This document shows, in pieces, positions 10,692 through 19,715 of a DNA stretch of 64,000 nt. The notes under the pieces are model-generated. The model was not told the DNA's origin and did not search any database. It was given only the letters and a program-made list of their open reading frames with translations. The position numbers were made by a program, and so were the translations under genes. The DNA is from Clavibacter michiganensis (GTDB taxonomy: Bacteria > Actinomycetota > Actinomycetes > Actinomycetales > Microbacteriaceae). The DNA is taken from the NCBI RefSeq assembly GCF_021216655.1, contig NZ_CP080437.1:992001-1056000 (forward strand), given 5' to 3'. The stretch's first letter is position 1, and each line of letters opens with the position of its first letter.

Positions 10692-11479
10692 CGTCGGACC
10701 ACCTGACCGGCGTCCGCGAGGGCGCCCTTGACGTCGCCGATCGTGAACCGGCGGGAGTGGAAGACGCTCGCGGCGAGCACGGCGTCGGCGCCGGCCTCGA
10801 TCGCGGGCGCGAAGTGGTCGAGCTCGCCCGCGCCGCCGGAGGCGATGACGGGCACGCGGCTCGCGGCGCGCATGGCGGCCACGAGCTCGAGGTCGAAGCC
10901 GTCGCGCGTGCCGTCGGCGTTGATGGAGTTCACGAGCAGCTCGCCCGCGCCGCGCTCGACGGCCTCGCGGGCCCAGGCGACGGCGTCGATCGTCGTGCGC
11001 GTGCGGCCGCCGTGCGTCGTGACGACGAAGCCGGACTCCGTGTCGCCGCGCGTGATGTCGAGCGAGAGCACGCACACCTGCGCGCCGAAGCGGTCGGCGA
11101 TCTCGCCCACGAGGTCGGGGCGTGCGATGGCCGCGCTGTTGACGCCGATCTTGTCGGCGCCGCTCGCGAGGAGGCGCGCCACGTCGTCGGCGCTGCGCAC
11201 TCCCCCGCCGACCGTCAGCGGGATGAAGACCTGCTCGGCGGTGGCGCTCACGACGTCGTACATCGTCGACCGGTCCTCGACCGTGGCGGTGACGTCGAGG
11301 AACGTGAGCTCGTCGGCGCCCTGCTCGTAGTAGAGGCGCGCGAGCTCGACGGGATCGCCCGCGTCCTGCAGGTCGAGGAAGTTGACGCCCTTGACGACGC
11401 GACCCGCGGCCACGTCGAGGCAGGGGATGACGCGGACGGCGAGCTGCGCGGACGGGCCGGACGCGGCGGATGCGGCCAC
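10688..11479 (-). CDS. hisF: Imidazole glycerol phosphate synthase cyclase subunit
   Basis: Cyclase half of IGP synthase. With HisH (elsewhere in the genome) it turns PRFAR plus ammonia into imidazole glycerol phosphate and AICAR. The 263-residue barrel has the two catalytic aspartates, one in RVIPCLDV near the N-terminus and one in VLSLDI mid-protein. Phosphate-binding loops VGGGVRS and ASGGAG are present. The start is taken as the GTG at 11477-11479, two bases after the hisG stop; this leaves a short Ala/Ser-rich leader before the barrel. The upstream extension is noise. Confidence 0.95.
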   Translation of the reverse strand: MAASAASGPSAQLAVRVIPCLDVAAGRVVKGVNFLDLQDAGDPVELARLYYEQGADELTFLDVTATVEDRSTMYDVVSATAEQVFIPLTVGGGVRSADDVARLLASGADKIGVNSAAIARPDLVGEIADRFGAQVCVLSLDITRGDTESGFVVTTHGGRTRTTIDAVAWAREAVERGAGELLVNSINADGTRDGFDLELVAAMRAASRVPVIASGGAGELDHFAPAIEAGADAVLAASVFHSRRFTIGDVKGALADAGQVVRR

Positions 11480-11481
11480 GG

Positions 11482-12321
11482 TCAGATCCGTGCTGCGTGG
11501 ATCGGGCTGACCAGGATGGCGCGGGCGCCGACCTCGTGCAGGCGGTCCATGATCTGGTTCGTGTCGTCGCGCGGCACCATCGAGCGCACGGCGACCCACG
11601 CGGGATCCTGCAGCGGCGAGATGGTGGGCGACTCGATGCCCGGCGTGATGGCCGTGGCGGCGTCCAGGAGCGACAGCGGCACGTCGTAGTCCATGAGCAC
11701 GTAGCGGCGCGCGACGAGCACGCCCTCGAGGCGGCGGAGCAGCGTGGCGGCGCCCGGCTTCTCCTCGGCGCCCGAGATGAGCACGGCCGTCGAGCGGAGG
11801 ATCACGGGGCCGAAGATCTCGAGCCCCGCCTTCCGCAGCGTGGTGCCGGTCTCGACCACGTCGGCGATGGCGTCGGCGACGCCCAGCTGGATGGCGGACT
11901 CGACGGCGCCGTCGAGGCGGATGAGCTGCGCCTCGACGCCGTGCTCGCGGAGGAAGCCGCCGACGAGCACGGGGTAGCTGGTGGCGATGCGGACCCCGGC
12001 GAGGTCGGCCAGGTCGGCGAAGCGGCCGACGGGGCCGGCGAAGCGGAACGTGGATCCCGCGAAGCCCAGCTCCGCGGTCTCGGAGGCGTCCGAGGCGGAG
12101 TCGATGAGGAGGTCGCGGCCGGTGATGCCGACGTCGAGCGCGCCGGACCCGACGTAGGTCGCGATGTCGCGCGGGCGGAGGTAGAAGAACTCGACGTCGT
12201 TGCGCGCGTCGAGGACGTAGAGCTCCTTGGGGTCACGACGGCCGGCGTACCCGGCCTCGGCGAGCATCTGGGCGGCGGTCTCTGAGAGCGAGCCCTTGTT
12301 GGGCACGGCGACACGGAGCAT
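11482..12321 (-). CDS. hisG: ATP phosphoribosyltransferase, long form
   Basis: First enzyme of histidine synthesis: ATP plus PRPP to PR-ATP, feedback-inhibited by histidine. The 279-residue length indicates the long HisG type with a C-terminal ACT-like regulatory domain, so it does not need HisZ. Key motifs are VPNKGSLSE at the N-terminus, the substrate loop [10 protein letters not shown], and the PRPP-binding motif VVETGTTLR (about residues 150-158). The ATG at 12319-12321 directly precedes the conserved [11 protein letters not shown] start. It lies 48 bp after hisE and 2 bp before hisF. Confidence 0.97.
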   Translation of the reverse strand: MLRVAVPNKGSLSETAAQMLAEAGYAGRRDPKELYVLDARNDVEFFYLRPRDIATYVGSGALDVGITGRDLLIDSASDASETAELGFAGSTFRFAGPVGRFADLADLAGVRIATSYPVLVGGFLREHGVEAQLIRLDGAVESAIQLGVADAIADVVETGTTLRKAGLEIFGPVILRSTAVLISGAEEKPGAATLLRRLEGVLVARRYVLMDYDVPLSLLDAATAITPGIESPTISPLQDPAWVAVRSMVPRDDTNQIMDRLHEVGARAILVSPIHAARI

Positions 12322-12369
12322 GGGGATCACTTCTTCCGATGGAGGGGACGACACGGGTGACGGGACACG

Positions 12370-12633
12370 TCACAGATGTCGGCCGACGTCCTCCAGGGTG
12401 AGGCCGCGCGCGATCATCATGACCTGCACGTGGTACAGCAGCTGCGAGATCTCCTCGGCGGCGCGGTCGTCGGACTCGTGCTCGGCCGCCATCCAGACCT
12501 CGGCGGCCTCCTCGACGACCTTCTTGCCGATCGCGTGCACGCCGCCGTCGAGCTCGCGGACGGTGCCGGACCCCTCGGGCCGCTCGGCGGCGATGCGGGT
12601 CAGCTCGCCGAACAGGTCATCGAAGGTCTTCAC
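12370..12633 (-). CDS. hisE: Phosphoribosyl-ATP pyrophosphatase
   Basis: MazG-fold hydrolase that removes pyrophosphate from PR-ATP, the second histidine step. It has 87 residues with the metal-binding helices around [16 protein letters not shown] and [14 protein letters not shown]. It begins with GTG and is the first gene of the hisE-hisG-hisF-hisI-trp run. A TACCCT -10-like box sits only 7 bp before the GTG, so the transcript may be leaderless. A strong terminator upstream (12678-12710) isolates the unit from the FKBP gene. Confidence 0.96.
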
Positions 12634-12640
12634 GTGCTCC

Positions 12641-12646
12641 AGGGTA
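12641..12646 (-). promoter_or_regulatory. Candidate leaderless -10 box for hisE
   Basis: TACCCT (fits TANNNT) is followed by 7 nt and then the hisE GTG. A transcription start about 7 nt downstream would fall on the start codon itself. No convincing -35 is visible. Confidence 0.4.
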
Positions 12647-12677
12647 CAGCCGCACGGAGGGGCCCCGGCACGACGAC

Positions 12678-12710
12678 GGGAGGCCGGGAGCGACGCGCTC
12701 CCGGCCTCCC
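12678..12710 (-). terminator. Strong hairpin terminator after the FKBP gene
   Basis: A perfect 15-bp stem (gggaggccgggagcg / cgctcccggcctccc) with a 3-nt loop lies 22 bp past the FKBP stop and before hisE. It is GC-rich with no T-tract, typical of actinobacterial intrinsic-like terminators. It separates the FKBP gene from the his-trp operon. Confidence 0.75.
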
Positions 12711-12732
12711 GGTGGTGGTGCTGGTCGTGCTG

Positions 12733-13101
12733 CTAGCCGACGCCCTGCAGGTCGATCACGAAGATCAGCGTGCGGCCGGAGAGGCGGTGGCCGCCGCCCG
12801 CGGGTCCGTAGGCGAGCTCCGGCGGCACGACGAGCTGGCGGCGTCCGCCGACCTTCATGCCGGGGATGCCCTGCTGCCAGCCGGCGATGAGGCTGCGGAG
12901 GGGGAAGCGCACGGACTGGCCGCGGCTCCAGGAGGAGTCGAACTCCTCGCCGGACTCGAAGTCGACGCCGAGGTAGTGCACGTCGACCGTGTCGCCGGGC
13001 TGGGCCTCGGGGCCGTCGCCCACGGTGATGTCGGAGATGGTCAGCTCTGCGGGGGCCGGGCCGTCGACGGGCTCGACCTCGGGCTTGGTGGTGTCGGTCA
13101 T
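12733..13101 (-). CDS. FKBP-type peptidyl-prolyl cis-trans isomerase
   Basis: Small cytoplasmic FKBP domain protein of 122 residues that isomerises prolyl peptide bonds in folding proteins. Typical FKBP elements are present: VDVHYLGV, FDSSWSRGQSVRFPL, VIAGWQQG-like [29 protein letters not shown] and LIFVIDLQGV. No signal peptide or lipobox is present. The ATG at 13099-13101 gives a short acidic leader; upstream codons are noise. It stands between rpe (34 bp upstream) and the strong terminator at 12678-12710, so it is probably the last gene of the long pyr-to-rpe transcript or has its own promoter. Confidence 0.94.
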   Translation of the reverse strand: MTDTTKPEVEPVDGPAPAELTISDITVGDGPEAQPGDTVDVHYLGVDFESGEEFDSSWSRGQSVRFPLRSLIAGWQQGIPGMKVGGRRQLVVPPELAYGPAGGGHRLSGRTLIFVIDLQGVG

Positions 13102-13135
13102 GGATCCAGTCAAGCAGATCCGCGTGCGCCTTCCG

Positions 13136-13804
13136 TCAGTGCGCGTGCATGTGCGCCTCGGCGGCCCGGCGCAGCTCGGAGATGGCCGACTCGGGGTCGC
13201 CGCCACGGAAGACGCCGGATCCGGAGACGAACGTGTCCGCGCCGGCCTCGGCCGCGCGGCCGATGGTCTCGACGTCGATGCCGCCGTCGACCTGGAGCCA
13301 CACGTCGTGGCCGGACTCGCGGAGGCGGGAGCGGAGGGCCCGGAGCTTGGGCATCGTCTCGGGCATGAAGGACTGGCCGCCGAAGCCGGGCTCGACCGTC
13401 ATCACGAGCACCTGGTCGAACTCGTGGAGGAGCTCGAGGTAGTCGTCGACGGGCGTGCCGGGCTTCAGCGCGATGCCGGCGCGCGCGCCGATCTCCCGGA
13501 GCCGGCGGGCGAGCGCGACGGGCTCGCGCGTGGCCTCGGCATGGAAGGTGACGCTCGCGGCGCCCGCCTCCGCGTAGCCCGGCGCCCAGCGGTCGACGTC
13601 GTCGATCATCAGGTGGATGTCGAGCGGGACCGGGGTCACCTGCTGGAGGCGCTCCACCATCGGGAGGCCGAACGTGAGGTTCGGCACGAAGTGGTTGTCC
13701 ATGATGTCGACGTGCACGAGGTCGGCGGTGGCGAGGCGCTGGATCTCGCGCTCCAGGTTCGCGAAGTCGGCGGACAGGATGCTCGGTTCGATGCGGACGG
13801 GCAT
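13136..13804 (-). CDS. rpe: Ribulose-phosphate 3-epimerase
   Basis: Interconverts ribulose 5-phosphate and xylulose 5-phosphate in the pentose phosphate pathway. The 222-residue TIM barrel has the family motifs: PSILSADFANL at the start, VHVDIMDNHFVPNLTFG with a metal-binding His/Asp pair, DIHLMI, VMTVEPGFGGQSF and LQVDGGI with the second catalytic Asp. The C-terminus ends in a short His-rich tail (HMHAH). It lies 10 bp downstream of rsmB; the rsmB-rpe pairing is conserved in actinobacteria. Confidence 0.97.
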   Translation of the reverse strand: MPVRIEPSILSADFANLEREIQRLATADLVHVDIMDNHFVPNLTFGLPMVERLQQVTPVPLDIHLMIDDVDRWAPGYAEAGAASVTFHAEATREPVALARRLREIGARAGIALKPGTPVDDYLELLHEFDQVLVMTVEPGFGGQSFMPETMPKLRALRSRLRESGHDVWLQVDGGIDVETIGRAAEAGADTFVSGSGVFRGGDPESAISELRRAAEAHMHAH

Positions 13805-13814
13805 GCTCCCGACC

Positions 13815-15314
13815 CTACCGGCGGGTCAGCAGGGCGATGAACATGGCGTCGGTGCCGTGCCGGTGCGGCCAGAGCTGCACGCTGGATCCGCGTGCTCCAG
13901 CGTCGGGGTCGGCGTCCGGCAGCTCGAGGTCGCCGTCGGCCACCTCCTGCAGCACCGCGCGCGTGTCGAGCGCGGTCACGTCCGGGTGGCGCTGGAGCGC
14001 GGCCTGCACGATGGCGCGCGTCTCGGCGAGGTGCGGCGAGCACGTGACGTAGGCGAGGATCCCGCCGGGCGCGAGCGCGCCGATCGCCGAGTCGATGAGC
14101 CCCGTCTGCAGGGCGCCGAGGCCCGCGACGTCGCGCGGCGTCTTCCGCCAGCGCGCCTCGGGCCGGCGGCGGAGGGCGCCGAGGCCGCTGCAGGGCGCGT
14201 CGAGCAGGATCCGGTCGAACGCGCCCGGGTGGCTCTCCCCCACGGTCGTGCCGTCGAGCTCCCACACCTCGGTGTCGCCGGCTACGGCGCGGAGGGCGTC
14301 GCGCACGAGCCCGGCGCGCGCGGGGACGAGCTCGTTGGCGGTGAGCAGGGCGCCGGAGCGGCCCGCCTCGGCGGCGAGCAGCGCGGCCTTGCCGCCGGGA
14401 CCCGCGCAGAGGTCGAGCCAGCGCTCGCCCGGGGTGACGGCGCGGGCGCGGCTGAGCGCGAGCGCGGCGAGCTGGGAGCCCTCGTCCTGCACGCGGACGC
14501 GGCCCTCGGCGACGCCGGGCGCGTCCATCGGGTCACCGCCCTCGAGGTAGGCGCCGACGGGCGAGAAGGCGGCCGGCTGCTCCTGCGTCTCCTCGACGGT
14601 CGCGAGGCCCGGGAGCGCGACGAGGCTGACGGCGGGGGCCGCGTTGTCGGCCCGGAGGAGGTCCTCGAGCTCGTCGGCGCGGCCCTCGCGCGCGAGCGCC
14701 TGGCGGAGCGCGCGCAGCACCCACAGCGGGTGGGAGTGCTCGAGCGCGAGCCGCTCGTCGTCGCTCGCGGCGCTGTCGAGCACGCGCTGCCGCCACTCGG
14801 CGGGCTCCGAGCGGGTGATGGTGCGGAGGACTCCGTTGACGAAGCCCGTGGCCGAGCGGGATCCGACCGCGCGCGCCATGTCGACGCCCTCGTTGACGGC
14901 CGCGTGCGTCGCGACGCGCATGCTGAGGAGCTGGTGCACCGAGAGGCGCAGGACGTCGAGGATCGGCGCGTCGATCGCCGTGACGGGACGGCCGGCCGCC
15001 AGCTCGATCACGCGGTCGTAGTAGCCGGACATGCGCAGGGTGCCGTACGCGAGCTCGGTGGCGAGGGCGGCGTCCTGCGCGCTGAGGGCGGCGCGGCGGA
15101 TCCTGACCGGCAGCAGCAGGTTCGCGTACGCGTCCGACTCGCGGACCGCGCTCACGACCTCGTAGGCGACGCGGCGGGCCGGGCTGACGGACGACGGGCC
15201 GCCGACCGCCGACCGGTCGTCGGCGGGGCGGGACCCGCGGTCGGCGGGGCGGCGCGCGCCACCCGTGCGGCGGCCTTCCGGTCGACGGGCGGGGGATCCG
15301 GTGCTGTCGCTCAT
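13815..15314 (-). CDS. rsmB: 16S rRNA (cytosine-967 C5)-methyltransferase
   Basis: Methylates a 16S rRNA cytosine using SAM. Its 499 residues divide into a basic, disordered N-terminal tail (about residues 1-45), a NusB-like RNA-binding domain (about 46-180) and a C-terminal Rossmann methyltransferase. SAM site WLDLCAGPGGKAALLA is clear. The two conserved cysteines of the RsmB/NSUN family are in DAPCSGLGALRRRPE and the catalytic YVTCSPHLAET. The ATG overlaps the fmt stop by 4 bp (ATGA). It is a SAM user encoded near metK in the same gene run. Confidence 0.95.
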   Translation of the reverse strand: MSDSTGSPARRPEGRRTGGARRPADRGSRPADDRSAVGGPSSVSPARRVAYEVVSAVRESDAYANLLLPVRIRRAALSAQDAALATELAYGTLRMSGYYDRVIELAAGRPVTAIDAPILDVLRLSVHQLLSMRVATHAAVNEGVDMARAVGSRSATGFVNGVLRTITRSEPAEWRQRVLDSAASDDERLALEHSHPLWVLRALRQALAREGRADELEDLLRADNAAPAVSLVALPGLATVEETQEQPAAFSPVGAYLEGGDPMDAPGVAEGRVRVQDEGSQLAALALSRARAVTPGERWLDLCAGPGGKAALLAAEAGRSGALLTANELVPARAGLVRDALRAVAGDTEVWELDGTTVGESHPGAFDRILLDAPCSGLGALRRRPEARWRKTPRDVAGLGALQTGLIDSAIGALAPGGILAYVTCSPHLAETRAIVQAALQRHPDVTALDTRAVLQEVADGDLELPDADPDAGARGSSVQLWPHRHGTDAMFIALLTRR

Positions 15315-16228
15315 CGTGCGGTGATGTCCCTCGTCGTGACGCCGCGCCACCAGTCGGCGGCGGGCATGGGCTTCTTCCCCGCGGGCTGCACCTGGATGAG
15401 CTCGACGGGATGGCTGGTGGTGCCGACCATCACGGCACCGCCGACGGACTCGATGCGCCCGGGGTCGAGCGGGGCGGCGTCGCGCAGCTCGGCGGCGCGG
15501 TGGACCTTGACGCGCACGTCGTCCACGGAGGTGAACGCGCCGGGCTCCGGCGTCACGCCCCGGATCTGCGCGAGCACGGCATCCGCCGGGCGCGCCCAGT
15601 CGATGCGACCGTCGGCGATGGACGTCTTGGGCGCGAGCGTGGGCTCGCCCTCCTGGGGACGCGCGACGGCGCTGCCCGCGGCGATCCCGTCGACCGTGCG
15701 GACGAGGAGGTCGGCGCCCTGCATCGCGAGCGCGTGGAGCACGTCCCCCGCGGTCTCGTGCGCGCCCGTGGGCCGCTCCTCCACGGCGAACACCGGACCG
15801 GTGTCCATGCCCCGCTCCAGTCGGAAGACGCTGGCGCCCGTGACGGTCTCGCCCGCCATGATCGAGCGCTGCACGGGCGCCGCTCCCCGCCACCGGGGCA
15901 GGAGCGAGAAGTGCAGGTTGATCCAGCCACGCGCGGGCGTGGACAGCAGCGGCTCCCGCACGAGGCCGCCGTAGGCGACGATCACCCCGAGGTCGGCCCC
16001 GACCGCGGCGATGCGGGCGGTCGCCTCCTCGTCCAGCCGGTTGGTGCGGAGCGTGGGGATGCCGAGCCCCTCGGCCTCCCGGGCGACGGGCGACGGCGTC
16101 AGCTGTCGCTTGCGGCCGGTGGGCGCGTCGGCCCGCGTGACGACGAGCGCCACCTCGTGGCCCGAGGCGTGGAGGCGGACGAGCGACGGCACGGCCGCTC
16201 GGGGCGTGCCGGCGAAGACGAGTCTCAT
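15311..16228 (-). CDS. fmt: Methionyl-tRNA formyltransferase
   Basis: Formylates initiator Met-tRNA using 10-formyl-THF. The 305-residue protein has the N-terminal formyltransferase fold with MRLVFAGTP. The folate-site Asn/His lie in INLHFSLLPRWRGAAPVQ (active-site region about residue 105), followed by a C-terminal OB-like tRNA-binding domain. A good Shine-Dalgarno (GGGAGGGA) stands 5 nt before the chosen ATG. It overlaps rsmB (ATGA) and follows priA by 91 bp. Peptide deformylase is not in the window. Confidence 0.97.
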   Translation of the reverse strand: MRLVFAGTPRAAVPSLVRLHASGHEVALVVTRADAPTGRKRQLTPSPVAREAEGLGIPTLRTNRLDEEATARIAAVGADLGVIVAYGGLVREPLLSTPARGWINLHFSLLPRWRGAAPVQRSIMAGETVTGASVFRLERGMDTGPVFAVEERPTGAHETAGDVLHALAMQGADLLVRTVDGIAAGSAVARPQEGEPTLAPKTSIADGRIDWARPADAVLAQIRGVTPEPGAFTSVDDVRVKVHRAAELRDAAPLDPGRIESVGGAVMVGTTSHPVELIQVQPAGKKPMPAADWWRGVTTRDITAR

Positions 16229-16319
16229 GCGGTTCCCTCCCGGGGACGGCGTGCGGGGCGAACGGTGGATGCGGGACGAGCTGTCGGGCCGGATGCGCGG
16301 CCGGCTCGACGGACGCGCA

Positions 16320-18422
16320 TCAGAACAGCCCCGTGTCGTCGAACCGTACACGGAGCGGGACGGTGGGCCGGAACCCGGTGCGGCCCGCGACGGGCTTGCG
16401 GCGGCTCGAGGCGTTGCGCACGACGGCGGCACGGAGCTCGCGCGCCGCGTCCGGGCCGCTCGCGTAGTCGAGCCGGACGATGGCGCGCACCCGGCCCTGC
16501 TCGGTGGGCACCGGGCCGAGCACGTCGACCCCCTCGATCCCGTCGAGCCGCTCGACCGCCTGGCCGACCGCGTCCGGCAGCCCCTCGACGCTCGCGGCGC
16601 GCACGGCGGGCGGGAAGCGCAGGGCGCGGCGCTCGAGCAGCTCCTCGCGGGCGTACCGCGGCTGCTGCCAGGTGGCGAGCGCGCGCGCGACCTGGCCGCC
16701 GACGCCCACGAGCATCACGGGCGCGCGCGGAGCCGCGAGGGCGGCGGCGTTCGACCACTGGCGGAGCACGTCCTCCCCCACGCGGAGGCTCTCGCGGGCG
16801 AGCATCCGCTCGCCGTCGAGCAGCAGGATCGCGCGGTAGCCGCCGGCCGCGACGGGCTCGGCCCCGCGCGTGGCGACGACGAGCCGCGACTCCGCGTCGA
16901 CCTCCTGCACGTGGCGCTCGCCGTCGGCCAGCACCACCTGCACGCCGGGGAACGCGCGGCCGAGCTCCGCCGCGGTGCGGCCCGCGCCGATGGTGACGAG
17001 GCGCAGCTCGTCGGATCCGCAGTTGGCGCAGCGCCAGTCGCCCGCGAGGTGCCCGCACCAACCGCACGTGGGCGTGCTCGTGGCGGTCGACATGCCGAGC
17101 GGGCCCGTGCAGACGGTGCAGCGGGCGGCCTGGCGGCAGGCGCGGCACGCGACGAGCGGCGCGTATCCGGGGCGCGCGACCTGGATGAGGACCGGCCCGT
17201 GCTCGACGGCGTCCTTGGCGGCGCGCCAGGCGCCCGACGGGATCCGCGCCTGCCGGGCGAAGCCCTCGTCGCCCGTCTGCGACGTGGTCGGGATGACCCG
17301 CGGGGTGCGGGTGGCGGCGGGCGAGACGCTCGCCAGGTAGCCGATCGCGACGAGCCGCTCGACCTCGGTGCTCCGCGAGTGCGCGAGCAGCACGAGCGCC
17401 GTCCCCTGCTGACGGCTGCGGAGGAGGGCGACGTCGCGCGCGTGGGCATAGGGGCTGAGCGGCTCGGCGTGCAGCGGGTCCCCCTCGTCCCACATGGCGA
17501 CGAGGCCGAGGCGGGGCGCGGGCGCGTACACGGCCGAGCGGTTGCCGACGACGATGCGGGGCACGTCGCCGAGGCCCGCGAGGAACGAGCGGTAGCGGTC
17601 GGGGCCGGACTGGCGCGCGTCGGTGCGCAGCACGGAACCGGCGGGCGCGTGGGCGGCGAGGGCGGCCTCCAGCTGGTCCTGGTCGCGGTAGTCGGGGACG
17701 ACGAGGACGCTGCTGCGGCCGGATGCGAGGACGCGGGCGGCGGCCTGCGCGAGCGTCACGGCCCAGCGACCGGCCCAGACGCCGCCCGGCAGCTCGACGA
17801 CCTCGGGGATCGCGTCGACGGCCACCCGACCTGCGCCGTCGACCGCCGCGGCGAGGCCGTCGGGCGCGTAGCCGTCGATGGGCGGGAGCGCGGCGGCATC
17901 GACGACGGGAGCCGCGGGATCGACGACGACGGCAGCGGCAGCGTCCGCGACCGGCGCCGCCCCATCCGCGTCCTCCGATGCCGGCTCCGCCGCCGCGTCC
18001 GCGAGGGCCGCGAGATGCGCCTTCTCCACGCGCACCTGGCGCGGCGGCACGGCCAGGCGGATCACGTCGGACGCGGTCCCGGCCTGCCGGTCGGCGACCT
18101 CGCGCGCGAGCGCCCAGATCTCCGGGCGCAGCACGGGCAGCGGCGACACGACCTGCTCCACCTCGCTGAGGGCGCCGTCGTAGCCCTGGCCGTCACCCAT
18201 CTCGACGACGTAGCCGTCGGCGACCCGTCCCGCCGAGCGCAGCGGGACGCGCACGCGCACGCCGGGCACGCACGTCGCGCGGAGCGCCTCGGGCACGGCG
18301 TAGTCGAAGAGCCGGTCGAGCTGCGGCAGCGGCGAGTCGACCATCACCCGCACGACGGGCGGGCGCATGCCCGCGTCGGCTTCGGGCGTCGTGGATCCGC
18401 GCTCGGCCTCCCCCGCGGTCAC
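16320..18422 (-). CDS. priA: Primosomal protein N' (PriA), helicase motifs degenerate
   Basis: Replication-restart protein of 700 residues. The 3'-DNA-binding domain (about 25-130) is recognisable, as are the paired zinc-binding cysteines in CRACRQAARCTVC and CGWCGHLAGDWRCANC (about 425-465). The Walker A P-loop GxGKT of true PriA helicases is absent: the corresponding place reads GGVWAGRWAVT. The DEEH box is replaced by MWDEGDP. This matches the known actinobacterial PriA variants, thought to lack helicase activity. An Ala-rich, poorly conserved stretch (about 140-190) follows the DNA-binding domain. The GTG start has a GGAGGG Shine-Dalgarno at the right distance; an internal ATG at 18366-18368 is a less supported alternative. 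Confidence 0.93.
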   Translation of the reverse strand: MTAGEAERGSTTPEADAGMRPPVVRVMVDSPLPQLDRLFDYAVPEALRATCVPGVRVRVPLRSAGRVADGYVVEMGDGQGYDGALSEVEQVVSPLPVLRPEIWALAREVADRQAGTASDVIRLAVPPRQVRVEKAHLAALADAAAEPASEDADGAAPVADAAAAVVVDPAAPVVDAAALPPIDGYAPDGLAAAVDGAGRVAVDAIPEVVELPGGVWAGRWAVTLAQAAARVLASGRSSVLVVPDYRDQDQLEAALAAHAPAGSVLRTDARQSGPDRYRSFLAGLGDVPRIVVGNRSAVYAPAPRLGLVAMWDEGDPLHAEPLSPYAHARDVALLRSRQQGTALVLLAHSRSTEVERLVAIGYLASVSPAATRTPRVIPTTSQTGDEGFARQARIPSGAWRAAKDAVEHGPVLIQVARPGYAPLVACRACRQAARCTVCTGPLGMSTATSTPTCGWCGHLAGDWRCANCGSDELRLVTIGAGRTAAELGRAFPGVQVVLADGERHVQEVDAESRLVVATRGAEPVAAGGYRAILLLDGERMLARESLRVGEDVLRQWSNAAALAAPRAPVMLVGVGGQVARALATWQQPRYAREELLERRALRFPPAVRAASVEGLPDAVGQAVERLDGIEGVDVLGPVPTEQGRVRAIVRLDYASGPDAARELRAAVVRNASSRRKPVAGRTGFRPTVPLRVRFDDTGLF

Positions 18423-18464
18423 CCGACCCTCCCGGTCATGCAGGTACCCGGGCGGCGGCGCGCG

Positions 18465-19676
18465 TCAGAGGCCCGCGGCGCTCTGCAGGTCGGCGACACG
18501 GTCGAGCGCCTCCCAGGTGAAGTCCGGCAGCTCGCGACCGAAGTGGCCGTAGGCGGCGGTCTGCGCGTAGATGGGACGGAGCAGGTCGAGCCGCTCGACG
18601 ATGGCGGCGGGACGCAGGTCGAAGGTCTCGCGGATGGCGCGCACGATGCGCTCCTCGGGCACGTGCGCCGTGCCGAAGGTCTCGACGTAGAGGCCCACGG
18701 GCGCGGCCTTGCCGATGGCGTAGGCGACCTGCACCTCGAGGCGGTCGGCGAGGCCCGCGGCGACCGCGTTCTTGGCGACCCAGCGCATGGCGTACGCGGC
18801 GCTGCGGTCGACCTTCGACGGGTCCTTGCCGCTGAACGCGCCGCCGCCGTGCCGGCTGAACCCGCCGTACGTGTCGACGATGATCTTGCGTCCGGTGAGC
18901 CCCGCGTCGCCCTTCGGCCCGCCGATCTCGAACTTGCCGGTGGGGTTGATGAGGAGCGTCGCGTCGCGCGAGTCGAGCTCGATGCCGATCTCGGCCGCGG
19001 CGGCGAGCACCGGGCGGATCACGTGCTCCTCGACCTCGCGGCGGAGGTCCTCCTGGGAGACCTGCGGGCCGTGCTGCGTCGAGAGCACGACCGTGTCGAC
19101 CGTGCGCGGCACGAGCCCCTCGTAGCCGATGGTGACCTGCGTCTTGCCGTCGGGCCGCAGGTACGCGAGCTCGCCCGAGTGGCGGACGGCCGCGAGGCGC
19201 TCGGCGAGGCGGTGCGCGAGGTAGATGGGCAGGGGCATGAAGACGGGGGTGTCGCGCGACGCGTAGCCGAACATGAGGCCCTGGTCGCCGGCACCCTGGA
19301 GGTCGTGCGCGTCGGTGGACGCGGATCCCGAGCGCGACTCGTACGAGCGGTCGACGCCCTGCGCGATGTCGGGCGACTGCGCGCCGATGGACACCGTGAC
19401 GCCGCAGTTGCTGCCGTCGAAGCCGACCTCGGAGGAGTCGTAGCCGATGTCCCGGATGCGGTCGCGCACGATCTGCGGGATGTCGACGTAGCCGCTCGTG
19501 GTGACCTCGCCGGCGACGTGCACGAGGCCCGTGGTCACGAGCGTCTCGACGGCCGCGCGGCTCGTCGGGTCCTGCGTGAGGAGCGCGTCGAGGATGCTGT
19601 CCGAGATCTGGTCGCAGATCTTGTCGGGGTGGCCCTCGGTGACGGACTCGGAGGTGAACAGGCGCAGGTCGGTCAC
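18465..19676 (-). CDS. metK: S-adenosylmethionine synthetase
   Basis: Makes SAM from methionine and ATP. The 403-residue, three-domain enzyme has all family hallmarks: [20 protein letters not shown] at the start, the signature [12 protein letters not shown] (about residues 127-138) and the phosphate loop [19 protein letters not shown] (about 275-293). It sits 39 bp after coaBC and 42 bp before priA, too tight for a SAM riboswitch. The rpoZ-coaBC-metK-priA order is conserved in actinobacteria. Confidence 0.98.
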   Translation of the reverse strand: MTDLRLFTSESVTEGHPDKICDQISDSILDALLTQDPTSRAAVETLVTTGLVHVAGEVTTSGYVDIPQIVRDRIRDIGYDSSEVGFDGSNCGVTVSIGAQSPDIAQGVDRSYESRSGSASTDAHDLQGAGDQGLMFGYASRDTPVFMPLPIYLAHRLAERLAAVRHSGELAYLRPDGKTQVTIGYEGLVPRTVDTVVLSTQHGPQVSQEDLRREVEEHVIRPVLAAAAEIGIELDSRDATLLINPTGKFEIGGPKGDAGLTGRKIIVDTYGGFSRHGGGAFSGKDPSKVDRSAAYAMRWVAKNAVAAGLADRLEVQVAYAIGKAAPVGLYVETFGTAHVPEERIVRAIRETFDLRPAAIVERLDLLRPIYAQTAAYGHFGRELPDFTWEALDRVADLQSAAGL

Positions 19677-19715
19677 GGGTCGCTCCAGGGGGATCGCGTG
19701 GTCGCGCGCCGTTCG

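Noticed and set aside
18423-19715. SAM riboswitch upstream of metK
   Set aside because: Only 39 bp separate metK from coaBC, too short for any known SAM riboswitch, and no matching motif was seen.
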